A DNA stretch of 64,000 bases from Deltaproteobacteria bacterium. Its GTDB lineage: Bacteria; Desulfobacterota; GWC2-55-46. Made by a program: the position numbers and the translations under genes. The notes under the pieces were generated by a model. The model did no database searches, had not been told where the DNA came from, and was given only the letters and a program-made list of their open reading frames with translations. How positions within the stretch are numbered: position 1 is the stretch's first letter; the number at the start of each line of letters is the position of its first letter. The stretch is from NCBI GenBank assembly GCA_016234935.1, contig JACRNL010000005.1, positions 62,001 to 126,000 of the forward strand, written 5' to 3'. Below are positions 15,783 through 25,417 of the stretch, in pieces.

Positions 15783-16927
15783 AAGTTCTTATACTTGGCG
15801 CCGACGGCTATCTCGGCTGGCCCACATGCATGTATTTCTCAAACAGGGGGCACGAGGTAACGGCTGTTGACAACTACTTCAGGCGCTCCGCCGCCACGTC
15901 CCTCGACTCGGAGCCGCTTATCCCGACGCCCAACCTCCTGCAGCGGGCAAAGGTGTGGGAGGATATTTCCGGTAAAAAGATAAACGTACGCATCGGCGAC
16001 ATAACCGACTACGCCTTCCTTTTGCCGGTATTCAAGGAAACGCGGCCGGACACCGTCATTCACTACGCCGAACAGCCCTCTGCCCCGTACTCCATGATAA
16101 GCAGGGACAAGGCCGCCTTTACAATCCAGAATAACCTTACGGGCACGCTCAACATAGCTTACGCCGTTAAGGAAACGAACCCTGACTGCCACATAATAAA
16201 GCTCGGCACAATGGGCGAATACGGCACACCTGAAATAGACATAGAAGAAGGCTGGCTTGAAATAGAGCATAAAGGCAGGAAAGACAAGTTTCTCTTTCCC
16301 CGCCAGGCAGGCTCCGTATACCACACCAGCAAGATACAGGACACCGACCTTCTATGGTTTTACGTAAGGACATGGGGCATCAGGGTAACCGACCTCATGC
16401 AGGGGCCTGTCTACGGCCTTTCCACCGGCGAGACGGACAAAGACGAGAGGCTTCTGCCAAACTTGCATTACGACGAGATATTCGGCACTCTGATAAACCG
16501 CTTTATCGTTCAGGCCGTTGCCGGATACCCGCTGACCGTCTACGGCAAGGGCGGCCAGACAAGGGGATACCTGAACATCAGGGACACCATGCAGTGCGTT
16601 TATCTTTCCGGCGAGCAGCCGGCTAAAAAAGGCGAGCTGCGAATATTCAATCAGGTCACGGAGACCTTCTCGGTGAACCAGATTGCCGAAAAGGTCAAGC
16701 GCATCGGGGATAAATTAGGCTGCAACGTTAACGTGCAGACAATCGAAAATCCAAGGGTTGAAAAGGAAGAGCACTACTACAACCCTAAGTATACCGGGCT
16801 CATGGAACTGGGATTAAAGCCGCACCACCTTACAGACGAGGCGCTCGAAGGCATGTTCAAGGTCGCGGCTAAATACAAAGAAAACATAAACAGAGACGCC
16901 ATATTCAGAGGGGTGAAGTGGCGCTGA
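15779..16927 (+). CDS. UDP-sulfoquinovose synthase (SQD1)-like SDR protein
   Basis: 382 aa, GTG start in the GTGA overlap. The SQD1 series of motifs is seen in order: LILGADGYLGWPTCMYFSNR, EQPSAPYSMISRD, KLGTMGEYGTPEIDIEEG, S-V-Y-H-T-S-K (catalytic Tyr/Lys), GIRVTDLMQGPVYG, YGKGGQTRGYLNIRD and FNQVTETFSV. SQD1 converts UDP-glucose plus sulfite to UDP-sulfoquinovose. Within an exopolysaccharide locus the product would be a sulfonated glycan sugar instead of the usual sulfolipid, as reported for archaeal S-layer glycans. No lipid-side sulfoquinovosyl transferase is nearby. A related epimerisation on another sugar is the main alternative. Confidence 0.82.
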   Translation: MKVLILGADGYLGWPTCMYFSNRGHEVTAVDNYFRRSAATSLDSEPLIPTPNLLQRAKVWEDISGKKINVRIGDITDYAFLLPVFKETRPDTVIHYAEQPSAPYSMISRDKAAFTIQNNLTGTLNIAYAVKETNPDCHIIKLGTMGEYGTPEIDIEEGWLEIEHKGRKDKFLFPRQAGSVYHTSKIQDTDLLWFYVRTWGIRVTDLMQGPVYGLSTGETDKDERLLPNLHYDEIFGTLINRFIVQAVAGYPLTVYGKGGQTRGYLNIRDTMQCVYLSGEQPAKKGELRIFNQVTETFSVNQIAEKVKRIGDKLGCNVNVQTIENPRVEKEEHYYNPKYTGLMELGLKPHHLTDEALEGMFKVAAKYKENINRDAIFRGVKWR

Positions 16928-17109
16928 GGCTTTATCCATAAGAGAAATCCGCGAAACTTCCGTTGCTGATAAATCCAGGCCGCCTTATCTCCCATTATAA
17001 AACCCCTGCTGAAAGCGTTACGAGGCACATCGGATGATTTTGGCGCAGCCGCAAAACAACGCCGCAATTTTCGCGGACTTATTTCAACCATGAACAGGCG
17101 GTCAACGAG

Positions 17110-18144
17110 ATGGCAACGGAACAAAGGTCTGAAAATATCACCGGTACGGCAGGCGCGACATGGCTTATCACGGGCGGTTGCGGGTTTATCGGCACAAGCC
17201 TCATCTCGCGCCTCCTGAAAGAAGACCCTGACGTTAAGATCCGCGTGCTGGACAACCTCTCGGCAAGCACGAGGGACGACCTCGCGGAGGTATGCTCTTT
17301 CAGGGAAGCCGCCGCTGACGCAGCCGGCGCGCCCGATAGCGGCGTGGAGCTGCTCGTCGGGGACATACGGAGCCCCGACGACTGCCGGAGCGCGTGCCGG
17401 GGGATACAGATAATCGTACATCTCGCGGCGCAGGTGAGCGTGCCGAATTCGGTTGCAGACCCTGTCCACGATATGGATCTGAACGTCAGGGGCGTTCTCA
17501 CCATGCTCGAAGCCGCAAGGAACGCGGGCGCGCAGAAGTTCATCTTCGCTTCCTCCGCCGCGCCGCTGGGTGAAGTGCCCCAGCCGGTGCATGAAGAAAG
17601 GGCGCCGCGGCCGGCCTCCCCGTACGGGGCCAGCAAGCTCGCCGGGGAAGGATACTGCTCCGCTTACTTCAAGACCTTCGGTTTAAAGACGATCGCCCTC
17701 AGGTTCGGCAATGTCTACGGGCCGAGGACCAAGAGAAAAACGAGCGTCGTGGCCAAATTTTTCAAACAGGCCCTCGACGGCCAGACCCTTGAGATATACG
17801 GCGACGGAAGCCAGACAAGGGACTTCATCTACATCGCTGACCTTATCCGCGCAATAACGCTCGCAGCCGCAAAGGACATAGGCGGCGAGATATTCCAGAT
17901 AGCCACTAACAGGGAAACCACGGTTAACGAAATAGCCGTCATGATAAAGTATCTGGTGGAGGCCGGCACCGGCAAACAGGTGCCGTTAGTCCACGGCGGC
18001 GAACGCCTTGGCGACATAAAGAGGAACTTCTCCGACATATCAAAGGCGAAAAGGATGCTCGGCTACAATCCTGAGTTTGACGTTGAAAGGGGCCTTAAAG
18101 AGACCCTCGAATATTTCAGGCGCATCGGCAGGGAGGGAGTATGA
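17110..18144 (+). CDS. NAD-dependent UDP-sugar 4-epimerase-like protein
   Basis: 344 aa extended SDR. GGCGFIGTSLISRLL near residue 22 (the N-terminus carries about 15 extra polar residues), LDNLSAST, HLAAQVSVPNSV, FASSAAPLGEV and the catalytic Y-G-A-S-K, then RFGNVYGPR and YGDGSQTRDFIYIADL. It resembles WbpP/GalE-type epimerases and dTDP-sugar dehydratases; epimerase is most likely. The 182-bp gap before it shows nothing definite. Its stop overlaps the next start by 4 bases. Confidence 0.82.
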   Translation: MATEQRSENITGTAGATWLITGGCGFIGTSLISRLLKEDPDVKIRVLDNLSASTRDDLAEVCSFREAAADAAGAPDSGVELLVGDIRSPDDCRSACRGIQIIVHLAAQVSVPNSVADPVHDMDLNVRGVLTMLEAARNAGAQKFIFASSAAPLGEVPQPVHEERAPRPASPYGASKLAGEGYCSAYFKTFGLKTIALRFGNVYGPRTKRKTSVVAKFFKQALDGQTLEIYGDGSQTRDFIYIADLIRAITLAAAKDIGGEIFQIATNRETTVNEIAVMIKYLVEAGTGKQVPLVHGGERLGDIKRNFSDISKAKRMLGYNPEFDVERGLKETLEYFRRIGREGV

Positions 18145-19226
18145 GGCTTTTTTCCCTCGCGCTGCCGTATCTTCTCATCGTGACCTTCTATTCCGGCGAA
18201 TTCAATAATTTTACCGCCCGGAAGGTTCAGACGATAAACGAATCCCCTTACGCGGGGTCTGCCGTTGCCCTCATTAGTGCCTACGATACGGACAAACATA
18301 CTGAGAAGGAATTTGAAGGGGCCGTAAATCTAATAAAGAAAATTTCCAAAAAACATATCTGGCCGTGGGTCTTCTTCAACAGGTTAGTCGGCTTCAAGGA
18401 AGGCAAAGACGGGCAATCGCTTGGCAAGATTTCAGACAAACCTTATTTCAAGCGCATAAAAGGCATTGATATTTACAATGAAGCCGGGGCGCTTGAGGAT
18501 TTTTATAATATATGGAGGATCTCTCTGAAGAGCGCCAAGCGGCTCGGCTCACCTGGTATAATCATCGACCCTGAGCCGTATAACAACTATAAAGATTATC
18601 AGCTCTCATATCTTGCAAAAGAGCTTGGAAGGCCGGAAGAAGAGGTCAAACAGAGGCTCAAGGCCGTCGGGGCCGAGCTTGCGGACATAGCCGAAAAGGA
18701 ATACCCGGACGCTACGCTTTGGTTTTTATTGACGGGTTTTGCCAACCCCACACGAAAGCTTAACCCCTTTGCGTCAGAGGAATACACGACGGTCACATAT
18801 ATTATTGAGGGCATGCTGATAAGGGCAAAAGAAAAGGGTTTGCTTATAAAGATAATAAGCGGCGGAGAGTCGTCTTTGGGATATTGCCATGAGAATTATG
18901 AAGCCTTTCAGAAGAGGATTTCCGGCAGGAATGAAAAATACGGGCCTCTACTATCGGCATATCCGAACCTGCGTCTCGGCGGCGTTATCGCGCCGTGGGC
19001 TGACCCGGCAAAAAGGTTTGACTGGATGCTTAAATGGCGGTGCGGAGAATCGGAGTTTAAAGACATCAATGACTTCAAAAAGCCGATAGAACTCCTGCTC
19101 AGAAGTTATGACTATGTCTGGCTTTACGGGGCCGGCGTGGCCCCCTTTGACCCGTATGACGCCGGTGTTGCCGTGCCTTACAATAAGGCAATAAAAGACG
19201 TTATGAAGAGCATCCCGCGAAGATAA
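18141..19226 (+). CDS. Unknown exported protein, TIM-barrel/glycoside-hydrolase-like
   Basis: 361 aa with a short hydrophobic N-terminus (LALPYLLIVTF), a possible signal anchor. No family recognised with certainty. Alternating strands and helices, GIIIDPEPYNNY near residue 140 (an acidic D-P-E after a hydrophobic strand, as in barrel active sites), WFLLTGFANPTRK, IISGGESSLGY and the tryptophan-rich GVIAPWADPAKRFDWML suggest a barrel that binds sugar. Its place between sugar-nucleotide genes and Wzx, overlapping the former by 4 bases, points to polymer cleavage or modification in the envelope. Function not established. Confidence 0.6.
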   Translation: MRLFSLALPYLLIVTFYSGEFNNFTARKVQTINESPYAGSAVALISAYDTDKHTEKEFEGAVNLIKKISKKHIWPWVFFNRLVGFKEGKDGQSLGKISDKPYFKRIKGIDIYNEAGALEDFYNIWRISLKSAKRLGSPGIIIDPEPYNNYKDYQLSYLAKELGRPEEEVKQRLKAVGAELADIAEKEYPDATLWFLLTGFANPTRKLNPFASEEYTTVTYIIEGMLIRAKEKGLLIKIISGGESSLGYCHENYEAFQKRISGRNEKYGPLLSAYPNLRLGGVIAPWADPAKRFDWMLKWRCGESEFKDINDFKKPIELLLRSYDYVWLYGAGVAPFDPYDAGVAVPYNKAIKDVMKSIPRR

Positions 19227-19230
19227 AAAC

Positions 19231-20535
19231 ATGGACTTTAAATTAAACAGGGGAAAAATAGCGCGCCTGATAATCGAGACCTATGCCACAAGGGTCTTTA
19301 ATCTGGCGGTGCTTTTCGTCTCGGATATCCTCATATCAAGGATGATCGGGACTGAAGGACGCGGGTATGTCGGCGCCGCGAAGCTCTGGGCCATGCTTGC
19401 GTGCATGGTATTCACCTTTGGGCTGGATTCAACCGCGATCTACTATACAGGCGCGTCACACGGCCGGTTCCACAGGCTCGCCAGGCAATATCTCGGATAC
19501 GCAGCCGTCGCTTTTTTCTTCGGCGCGGTGATGCTCTGGGGCGTTGACCATTTAAAGAACCTCTTCGGCAACGTCAGCGGATTATATCTTCTGACGGTCG
19601 GACTTTTTGCCGCCGCCCTGCTTACCGCTCTTTTCAACGCCCTTTTCATAGGGATAGGGCGGCTGTCATTTACCAATAAGCTTTTAACCGTCGGTTCCGG
19701 CTTGCTCCTTGCCTCGCTCATTTTTATATATTTCAGCGGTTACGGCAGGATTACGACCGTGCTTCAGGTGATACTCCTATCGCAGGCCGTAAACGTAATT
19801 TTACTGGTTACATGGGCCTTCAGGATAAAAGGGCTCGACGAACCAAAGGAGATTAACAGAAAGGAATTCGCAAGGTACAGCGTCACGCAGTATGTGTCGA
19901 ATATCGGCGGTTTCTTTTATATGCGCGGCAGCGCCATCATCCTAACGCTCGTCGCATCCATGTCCGAGGTCGGACTTTATTCAATCGCACAGGTCATGAC
20001 TGACATGCTCCTCATACTGCCTAATATCCTCATCAACATAGTCTTTCCGGCGACTGCGGGAATGGAACGCCCGGATGCCATAAGGCGCATCTCCGAGACC
20101 GCGCGTTTTTGCTCCACCATAAGCCTCATAGGGCTGCTGGCCCTGAGCCTTGCGGCTTTTTTCATAGTGCCTCTTTTATTCGGCCCTGCCTTCAAGCCTG
20201 CCGTGGGCATGATATGGGTCCTGGCCGCCGGAGCGTGGATGGCCGCGGTTTCGATGGTACTTTCCATATATTTTAATGTGACCAACCAGCCGCGTATCCC
20301 TGCCTTTGCCGTGTGGATAGGTTTTGCCACATCCGCCGCATTGACTGTTCTCCTTGCCCCGCACTGGGGAGGATACGGCGCGGCAATAGCCCTCGTCTTA
20401 TCCAGATTTGCCGTGCTATGTTATATGTTGACGCTTTATGTAAGAGAGTCGGAAGAAAATGTCTTTGACCTCCTGTTCCTAAGCCATGAAGACTGGCGGC
20501 GCGGAGGGCTTCTTTTAAAGGGGATGCTTGGCTGA
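19231..20535 (+). CDS. wzx: Polysaccharide flippase, Wzx/MOP superfamily
   Basis: 434 aa, about 12 hydrophobic segments. Begins RLIIETYATRVFNLAVLFVSDILISRMIGTEGRG (partial), the usual Polysacc_synt start with a conserved arginine and M-I-G-x-x-G-R-G. It flips undecaprenyl-pyrophosphate-linked repeat units across the inner membrane. It lies 4 bp after the unknown gene, and its stop shares bases with the next start. Confidence 0.88.
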   Translation: MDFKLNRGKIARLIIETYATRVFNLAVLFVSDILISRMIGTEGRGYVGAAKLWAMLACMVFTFGLDSTAIYYTGASHGRFHRLARQYLGYAAVAFFFGAVMLWGVDHLKNLFGNVSGLYLLTVGLFAAALLTALFNALFIGIGRLSFTNKLLTVGSGLLLASLIFIYFSGYGRITTVLQVILLSQAVNVILLVTWAFRIKGLDEPKEINRKEFARYSVTQYVSNIGGFFYMRGSAIILTLVASMSEVGLYSIAQVMTDMLLILPNILINIVFPATAGMERPDAIRRISETARFCSTISLIGLLALSLAAFFIVPLLFGPAFKPAVGMIWVLAAGAWMAAVSMVLSIYFNVTNQPRIPAFAVWIGFATSAALTVLLAPHWGGYGAAIALVLSRFAVLCYMLTLYVRESEENVFDLLFLSHEDWRRGGLLLKGMLG

Positions 20536-21896
20536 TGATGCAAGGGATTTCATCTAAAAATATCTGGAGTTACGGGGCGTTGACAGCCTTAGGCTCTTTG
20601 CTTGGCATCCTTGTCGTTTATGATATGAAGTTTGCCTTTTTTGCGCTGGCGGGACTGTTATGGACAGGCATCTGCTTCATGGCCCCTGCATGGGCGCTTC
20701 TTATCCTCGGTTTTGGGGCTTCGTTACTGACATTATTGATTACCCATGAAGAGTTATATGTAAATACAATTGGGGTATATTACTCCCTGATGCTTGTTTT
20801 TGTCATAGCCAACCTGCGTCACAAGGTGGACATCCGGAATTACGATTACAAGCTTACCGCTGTGGTTTTGCTCTTCGGGTCGTTTCTTTTCATATACGAT
20901 GCCGTCCTTTCCGTCAATGAAGGCCAGAAATTTTTCAGTTTTCTTGTTTCAAAAGGATCGTTTCTTGTGCCGTATGCGTGGTTTTTCTTTGCGGCGCCGG
21001 TCATCGCCCGGCTTAAGACCGGCGAAAAACTTTTATTAAGCATCGCGGCCGGAACTTTACTCGTAATAACATGGCACATCCTGAGGTTTGATTTTTTGCA
21101 TCTGGGCATGGAAAGCTCTGACGAGATATGGGCAAAAAACAGAGAAGACGTGGGAGCCCTGAAGAACGCTGTTGCGCTTATTGCCGTTATAGCCCTTTTT
21201 ATACTGCTTTGCTGGAACGAGAAGCGCGTTGTCCTGGGCAGGTATTTAAAGGCCGTAGGGATTACACTTGCCGCACTCGGGCTGCTTCTTCTATTCAGCA
21301 GGTCTTCGTATCTTACCGCAATTATATGCGGCTTATACTACTACCGCAGAAGGATAAGCCGGCGCACCGTAATAGTCCTGGTTGTGCTTGCAATTGGAGT
21401 CTACTTCATACCCGACGCTGTCTGGGACAGGATAAGCTATACATGGACTTCCGGGGGCCACGGCAGGGGACTTGATGAATCGTCAGAGACGCGCGTTTAT
21501 CTGTGGCTTGCCGCTATCTCGGCCTTTGCCGAGCACCCGTTTTTCGGCATCGGGTTGCGAAGCCTGCCAGACTACCTGCCGTTCTTCAGCAATTATTTCC
21601 AGTTGGGAAATACTTTTCACCTGATGTACGCGCACAACTTCATTCTCACCATGTTCGGTTTAACGGGAATCGCGGGCGGCATCCTCGCGATAAATCTGTT
21701 CTGGCAGGGCTTTAAGGCGGGGGGCCGGGCCGTAATGCGCGGTGAAAAGACCGGGGAGGTCGTACAACTCCTCGTGCTGGCATTCCTTGTAAGTTCTCAA
21801 TTCGGAGAGCCTCTCATTGAGCGAAGCTCTCTAATCGTTTTTTTAATCGTACTTTCAACAGTTGCATACCGTGCAGAGGAGTCGGCGCGCAGATGA
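20535..21896 (+). CDS. Wzy-like polymerase / O-antigen ligase-family membrane protein
   Basis: 453 aa with about 11-12 hydrophobic helices. The Wzy_C-type block LLLLFSRSSYLTAIICGLYY precedes a large periplasmic loop with HPFFGIGLRSLPDYLPFF and MYAHNFILTMFGLTG. Such proteins polymerise repeat units or ligate glycans to an acceptor in the periplasm. As it follows wzx directly, polymerase is the likely role. A second, TPR-containing Wzy_C protein lies at 33605. Confidence 0.83.
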   Translation: MMQGISSKNIWSYGALTALGSLLGILVVYDMKFAFFALAGLLWTGICFMAPAWALLILGFGASLLTLLITHEELYVNTIGVYYSLMLVFVIANLRHKVDIRNYDYKLTAVVLLFGSFLFIYDAVLSVNEGQKFFSFLVSKGSFLVPYAWFFFAAPVIARLKTGEKLLLSIAAGTLLVITWHILRFDFLHLGMESSDEIWAKNREDVGALKNAVALIAVIALFILLCWNEKRVVLGRYLKAVGITLAALGLLLLFSRSSYLTAIICGLYYYRRRISRRTVIVLVVLAIGVYFIPDAVWDRISYTWTSGGHGRGLDESSETRVYLWLAAISAFAEHPFFGIGLRSLPDYLPFFSNYFQLGNTFHLMYAHNFILTMFGLTGIAGGILAINLFWQGFKAGGRAVMRGEKTGEVVQLLVLAFLVSSQFGEPLIERSSLIVFLIVLSTVAYRAEESARR

Positions 21897-23083
21897 CGAA
21901 AAAGCGCCTGCGCATAGTGTATCTTATCGGAAGCGGCTACGCGGCAAGCTATTGGACAGTTGACCCGCTTGTAAAGCTCAGAGAACTCGGCCATGACGTC
22001 ATAGCAGTATGTCCGGAGACCGGAACGCTTGCGCAGAGGTTTCAAGAAAAAGGCATTGAAACATATGCCGTAAGCTTTCCCGGAAGGCTCATAAATTTAA
22101 TAAAATGCCTTTATACCATTAATGAACTGCGTAAACTCTTCATCGCGTTGAAGCCCGATATCGTCCATTATCAGATTACGCACGCTATCTTTTTAGGCCG
22201 CGTTGCCGCATGGCTCGCCAGAGTGCCTGTGCGGATTACCCAGTGGCCGGGGCCTGCGCCTCTTAAAAGGAAGTCTTATCATCTCGCGGACCTGCTTACC
22301 GCCTGGATTGACGGCGCCATCATAGCTACCAGCACGGAAATGGCCGGAATATACGCGAAATATCCGCTTGCGTCCATAAGGAAAAAGGCGCGGTTAATCT
22401 ACTACGGATATTCGTCCGAGCGGTTTCGACCGGGCGTAAACGGCTTGTCTCTCAGGAAAAAATATGGGGCGTCAGATAAGGACTTCGTTGTCGCAATGGT
22501 GGCCTATTTTTATCCTCCGACAAAAGATTTATACAACGGTTTTGGCCTCAAGGGCCATGAGATATTATTTAAAGCCGCAAGCGAGACAGTCAAGCAGGAT
22601 ACGCATATCAAATTCTGGATAGTCGGCGATAACGTTACAGAAAACGCCAAGTGGTACAAGGATTATCTGAAAGAATACGCGCATAAGTTAAACCTTGACG
22701 ATAATGTAGTCTTTACCGGATTAATTCAAGACACACCGTCCGTCTATGCCGCCTGTGACGCTCTTGTCATGCCTTCCTTTACCGAAGGCATCGGGGGCAG
22801 CGCCATTGAGGCCCTGCTTATGGAAAGGCCGGTCGTGGCGAGCACGGTGGGCGAGATGGCACACGCGGTGAGAGACAACGAATCAGGCTTTCTGGTGCCG
22901 CCCGGCGAGCCGCATGCGCTCGCGGAGGCAATACTGAAGTTATCCAGGCTTTCGCCGGAAAGACGCCGCGAAATGGGCAGGGCCGGCAGAAGGATCGCCA
23001 TGGAGATCTTTGACATGGATAAAGTGGCAAGGCAAACCGGGGAACTTTATATGGAACTGCTGAGCCAGCATGAAGCCGGGTGA
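21893..23083 (+). CDS. Glycosyltransferase family 4
   Basis: 396 aa, GT-B fold. N-terminal RIVYLIGSGYAASYWTVDPL, WIVGDN, and the nucleotide-sugar donor motif P-S-F-T-E-G-I-G-G-S-A-I-E-A near residue 300, followed by ASTVGEMAHAV and ESGFLVPPGEP. It adds one sugar to the lipid-linked repeat on the cytoplasmic side; donor unknown. It overlaps wzy (4 bp) and the next GT (14 bp). Confidence 0.9.
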   Translation: MTKKRLRIVYLIGSGYAASYWTVDPLVKLRELGHDVIAVCPETGTLAQRFQEKGIETYAVSFPGRLINLIKCLYTINELRKLFIALKPDIVHYQITHAIFLGRVAAWLARVPVRITQWPGPAPLKRKSYHLADLLTAWIDGAIIATSTEMAGIYAKYPLASIRKKARLIYYGYSSERFRPGVNGLSLRKKYGASDKDFVVAMVAYFYPPTKDLYNGFGLKGHEILFKAASETVKQDTHIKFWIVGDNVTENAKWYKDYLKEYAHKLNLDDNVVFTGLIQDTPSVYAACDALVMPSFTEGIGGSAIEALLMERPVVASTVGEMAHAVRDNESGFLVPPGEPHALAEAILKLSRLSPERRREMGRAGRRIAMEIFDMDKVARQTGELYMELLSQHEAG

Positions 23084-24257
23084 AAGATTGAAGATAATCT
23101 TTGTAACACCGAGATTGGCAAAGGACTGGGTCAATGCCGCTAAGATGCTCAAAGAAAAGGGGCATGTTGTAAAGGCCGTCTGCCCTGCCAATGAAAACCC
23201 TTCCCTGCAAACGGTGCAGGCCGGGGGAATTGAAGCCATTCTTCTGTCCATGCCGCGGGGCGGCGGTATTTTTTCCATTCCGAGCCTCTTTTTTAAAGTA
23301 CCCGCCGTGATTTTAAGATTTTACTTCATATTCAGGAAAGAGCGGCCCGACGTCGTATATTATTTCACATTTCCCTCAAGCCTATGGGCAAGGGTCGCGT
23401 CATGGCTTGCGCGCGTTCCGGTAAGGGCGAGCAAGATTAACGGCCCTGCGATCTTTGGCGTGCCGGCATTCTCCTTCGCTGAACTTTCGACCGCCTTCAT
23501 GGACACGGTGATCCTGGCCTCCTGTAAAATGATAGAGCGGACTTACAAACGCTCAAGGCATTTAAGAAATAAGGTTCATCTCAATTATTTCGGTTTTGCT
23601 CAGGACAATTTCTTAAGGGAACCGAATGGCTCAAATATCAGGAAAGAGTTCTCTATACCGGAAGGCGCACCGCTTGTGGTTATGGTCGCGCTCATGTACT
23701 GTCCGAGGCGCTGGCTCTTTAAAGGGGCGAATATCAAGGGGCACGACATCTTTATCCGCGCGGCAAGAATAATTAAAGAATCCAACCCTGACGTCCGGTT
23801 TATGATAGTTGGCGACGATGCCCTGCCCGGACTCGGCGTGCGCGCGGGGCTTGAGCGGATGGCCGGAGATCTTGGGCTGAAAGACACGATCATCTTCACA
23901 GGTTTCAGAAAGGACATACCGGAGATACTTGCGGCCTCGGACATTGCCGTGGTGCCTTCGCTCACTGAAAACTGCGGAGGGGCGGTCGAGCCGCTTCTCA
24001 TGAAAAAGCCCGTGGTCGCAAGCAACGTCGGCGGGCTGCCTGACGTGGTAATTGACGGCATTACCGGCATACTGGTTCGGCCGGGAGAGCCTGACGCCCT
24101 TGCAAATGGCATAATGAAGCTCCTGTCGCTGCCCGCCGAGACCCGCCTCAGAATGGGCGAAGAGGGACGCGAGCTTGTAAAAAAACTCTTCGACCTGCGA
24201 AAGGTCACGGATGAGATGGAAAGGATATTCCACCGGGAAATGGATAAGCGCTTATGA
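23070..24257 (+). CDS. Glycosyltransferase family 4
   Basis: 395 aa, GT-B, closely similar in plan to the previous gene and probably a duplicate. FVTPRLAKDWVNAAKML, MIVGDDALPG, PSLTENCGGAVEPLLMKKPV and SNVGGLPDVVIDG, then TGILVRPGEPDALA. It contains the E-x7-E type donor element (ENCGGAVEP). Overlaps both neighbours. Confidence 0.9.
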   Translation: MKPGERLKIIFVTPRLAKDWVNAAKMLKEKGHVVKAVCPANENPSLQTVQAGGIEAILLSMPRGGGIFSIPSLFFKVPAVILRFYFIFRKERPDVVYYFTFPSSLWARVASWLARVPVRASKINGPAIFGVPAFSFAELSTAFMDTVILASCKMIERTYKRSRHLRNKVHLNYFGFAQDNFLREPNGSNIRKEFSIPEGAPLVVMVALMYCPRRWLFKGANIKGHDIFIRAARIIKESNPDVRFMIVGDDALPGLGVRAGLERMAGDLGLKDTIIFTGFRKDIPEILAASDIAVVPSLTENCGGAVEPLLMKKPVVASNVGGLPDVVIDGITGILVRPGEPDALANGIMKLLSLPAETRLRMGEEGRELVKKLFDLRKVTDEMERIFHREMDKRL

Positions 24258-25417
24258 CGAAGACCATACATGTCACCCCGGCGGCCATAAGCCTTAACGT
24301 GCTGTTAAAAGACAGGCTGATGATAATGGCCGGACAAGGATTTGAGGTGGCGGGCTTCAGCACGCCCGACAATCACAGCGCGGAGTTTGAAAAGTCCGGC
24401 TTCAGATTCATAGCCAGCAGACACCTTACCCGTGAATTCAGCGTTATCAAGGATTTTTTATTTTTCATGGAGTGCTATCGGGTCTTTAGAAGGGAAAGGC
24501 CGGAGATAGTCAACACATACGGCCCCAAACCCGGCCTCTACGCGAGGATTGCCGCGCGGCTGGCCGGCGTGCCGGTGGTTGTTCATACCTCATGGGGGCT
24601 CTTTTTTTCGGAGAACTCCAATTGGCTGAGGAAATGGACGGTCATTCTGATGGAAAGGTTCGCGGCCCTGTTTTGCGATTACATCTTTTCCGTGAATAAA
24701 GACGACCTCGCTCTGATGCGCGCTCACCGCTTTAAAGACGAAAGCCGCATCGGGTATCTTGGCAACGGCACAGACATAAAAATAAAATTCAACCCCGCGA
24801 ATTACAGTAGTCAAAGACCGGACAATGCAAAAAGGTGCGTAATAGGCAGCGTAGGCCGCCTGACAAGGGCCAAAGGGTTTGCCGAGTTTTTTGACGCGGC
24901 AAGGGAGATTAAGAAAAAACACCCGCACGTCGTCTTTTCAATCGTCGGCATTGCCGACAAAAGCCGCGGCAACGGCATACCGGCGGCGTTAATCGCCGAG
25001 CTTACGGGGGCCGGGATAATCGACTTGAAAAGCCCTAAGCCGCACGAGGAGATGCCTCTTTTTTACAACTCCATTGACATCATGGTCCTCCCTTCCCACA
25101 GAGAGGGCTTTCCGAGAAGCCTTGTCGAGGCAGCGGCAATGGGAAGGCCTGTAATAACCACCGACACGAGGGGCTGCAGGGAGGTGGTCGAGGACGGATA
25201 TAACGGTTTTCTCGTACCTGTGGGCGACTCAAATGCGCTTGCCGCGGCCATGGAAAAACTCGTTACAGATGAAAAACTGAGAAAAGAAATGGGAATAGAC
25301 AGCAGGAAAAAGGCCGAAAGGGAATTCGATGAAAATGTCCTTGTGGAAAGGGTTACAGTTGTTTATAATAATCTTCTCGGAAATCAGCGCGGAAGAGCAT
25401 GCAGGATAGGCGTTTGA
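24254..25417 (+). CDS. Glycosyltransferase family 4 (second sugar type)
   Basis: 387 aa. KTIHVTPAAISLNVLL at the start, VNTYGPKPGLYARIAARLAGVP, GSVGRLTRAKGFAEF, LPSHREGFPRSLVEAAAMGRP (donor motif E-x7-E) and YNGFLVPVGD. It resembles WbuB/PglA-type GT4 enzymes that act second, on a sugar already placed by a PglC-type enzyme; the PglC-like gene follows it directly. Overlaps the previous gene by 4 bp and the next by 19 bp. Confidence 0.9.
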   Translation: MTKTIHVTPAAISLNVLLKDRLMIMAGQGFEVAGFSTPDNHSAEFEKSGFRFIASRHLTREFSVIKDFLFFMECYRVFRRERPEIVNTYGPKPGLYARIAARLAGVPVVVHTSWGLFFSENSNWLRKWTVILMERFAALFCDYIFSVNKDDLALMRAHRFKDESRIGYLGNGTDIKIKFNPANYSSQRPDNAKRCVIGSVGRLTRAKGFAEFFDAAREIKKKHPHVVFSIVGIADKSRGNGIPAALIAELTGAGIIDLKSPKPHEEMPLFYNSIDIMVLPSHREGFPRSLVEAAAMGRPVITTDTRGCREVVEDGYNGFLVPVGDSNALAAAMEKLVTDEKLRKEMGIDSRKKAEREFDENVLVERVTVVYNNLLGNQRGRACRIGV

